This document shows positions 63,259-64,000 of a stretch of 64,000 nt of DNA, one piece after another. Position 1 is the stretch's first letter. Each line of letters opens with the position of its first letter. The notes under the pieces are model-generated. The model ran no database searches, was not told where the DNA came from, and worked only from the letters and a program-made list of their open reading frames with translations. A program made the position numbers and the translations under genes. Source of the DNA: an uncultured Eubacteriales bacterium (GTDB lineage: Bacteria > Bacillota > Clostridia > Christensenellales > CAG-917); the NCBI GenBank assembly GCA_900547975.1, contig URIX01000003.1:1-64000 (forward strand), read 5' to 3'.

Positions 63259-63333
63259 TTAATTCAAATATTTCATAACGATTTATATCGCTTATTTGCT
63301 GTCTATCGCATTATTATCGCACCGTAAAGCTTA

Positions 63334-63975
63334 TTAGATATGAAGCGATTCTATCGTTTTTTGCGGATTGTCGGACTTAAAAACCGAACTGCCCGCAACC
63401 GCTATGTCAACGCCCGCTTCTTTTAGAAGCGCAATGTTTTTCTCGCTTACACCGCCGTCAACTTCGATGAGATACTTATATCCGTGTTTTTCGCGCTCTG
63501 TTGCGCCGAGTTTGGCTTTTGCAAGGCAAAGCGGCATAAAACTCTGACCGCCGAACCCTGCCTGAACGGTCATAATTACGAGCATATCGATTTGACTGAG
63601 ATAGGGCTTTACGACGTCGAAATCGACGTCTGCATTAACCACCAAACCGCACTTTTTGCCCTTTGATTTGATTATATCGAGCGCGCCTTGAACGTCGTCC
63701 GACGCGTCGGGGTGAAACGTCACGATGTCCGCCCCCGCGTCGCAAAACTTGCCGACGTACTTTTCGGGCTTGGTTATCATAAGATGAGCGTCGATAGGCA
63801 GAGTCGAGTTTTGTCTGAACGCCTTTATCATCGGCATACCGAAAGTTATATTCGGGACGTAAACACCGTCCATAATGTCGGCGTGAATGATGTCCGCGCC
63901 CCATTTTTCGATATTCTTGACTTCCGTTGCCATATTGCCGAAATCTGCGGCGAGCATTGACGGTGCAACCAACAT
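63334..63975 (-). CDS. rpe: Ribulose-phosphate 3-epimerase
   Basis: Rpe interconverts ribulose 5-phosphate and xylulose 5-phosphate in the pentose phosphate pathway. Metal ligands and catalytic residues lie in APSMLAADF, HADIMDGVYVPNITFG, DAHLMI, VQAGFGGQSF and EVDGGVSEKN. A TIM barrel of 213 residues. The start at 63975 has AGAGGT before it. In Bacillus it belongs to the prpC-prkC-rsgA-rpe cluster upstream of spoVM, which probably continues beyond the window. Confidence 0.96.
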   Translation of the reverse strand: MLVAPSMLAADFGNMATEVKNIEKWGADIIHADIMDGVYVPNITFGMPMIKAFRQNSTLPIDAHLMITKPEKYVGKFCDAGADIVTFHPDASDDVQGALDIIKSKGKKCGLVVNADVDFDVVKPYLSQIDMLVIMTVQAGFGGQSFMPLCLAKAKLGATEREKHGYKYLIEVDGGVSEKNIALLKEAGVDIAVAGSSVFKSDNPQKTIESLHI

Positions 63976-64000
63976 AATTTTACCTCTAATTTTTTATACG

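Noticed and set aside
63051..63278. 75-codon plus-strand frame after rpmB
   Set aside because: It lies antisense to spoVM, lacks a ribosome-binding site and follows a strong terminator.
1..64000. CRISPR array, rRNA operon or tRNA genes
   Set aside because: No regularly spaced repeats and no tRNA or rRNA signature sequences were found by reading both strands.

Overview
The window is a chromosomal segment of a Gram-positive, probably spore-forming member of the Clostridia (Bacillota). The gene order is that of the Bacillus/Clostridium chromosome: frr-uppS-cdsA-dxr-rseP-ispG-(polC)-rimP-nusA-ylxR-ylxQ-infB-rbfA-nrnA-truB-ribF; then ynbB-miaA-mutL-mutS-miaB; then thiI/nifS, mutS2 and pheST; then recN-argR-nadK-tlyA-oapA; then recG-yloV-yloU, rpmB, spoVM and rpe. 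No tRNA, rRNA operon, CRISPR array or insertion sequence was seen. The lineage below class level cannot be fixed from the sequence; the style suits an uncultured gut-type clostridium.

Positions 1-17.2 kb form a rightward superoperon for isoprenoid and lipid-carrier synthesis, membrane proteolysis, translation initiation and RNA modification. Two members are abnormal. The polC slot holds only an N-terminal plus OB plus 3'-5' exonuclease protein with no polymerase, and rimP is frameshifted.

Positions 17,393-30,617 are a 13.2 kb integrated element between two perfect 36-bp direct repeats. I read it as a filamentous-phage (inovirus-like) prophage. It has a divergent repressor with palindromic operators laid over a consensus promoter, a run of small early genes, several single-span membrane proteins, a 730-residue protein with the signal-peptide plus C-terminal-anchor layout of an adsorption protein, a 37-residue membrane peptide, a membrane-bound P-loop ATPase in the Zot/pI position, an intergenic region of four hairpins that looks like a single-strand origin or packaging signal, and an HUH rolling-circle Rep. 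It has no recognisable integrase and no secretin, as expected for a Gram-positive host that may lend its own Xer recombinases.

From 30.9 kb onward nearly everything is on the minus strand: a PLP enzyme, tRNA modification (miaA, miaB, thiI with its sulfur donor), mismatch repair (mutL, mutS), a MutS2 lacking its Smr domain, PheRS, RecN, ArgR and NAD kinase. The exceptions on the plus strand are a class A penicillin-binding protein, the RNase P RNA, a small membrane protein and rpmB. Between recG and a DUF21-type membrane gene lies a 575-nt structured RNA with its own consensus promoter. By context and partner gene it is an OLE RNA with its protein OapA. A 28-codon gene between rpmB and rpe is SpoVM, which argues for endospore formation.
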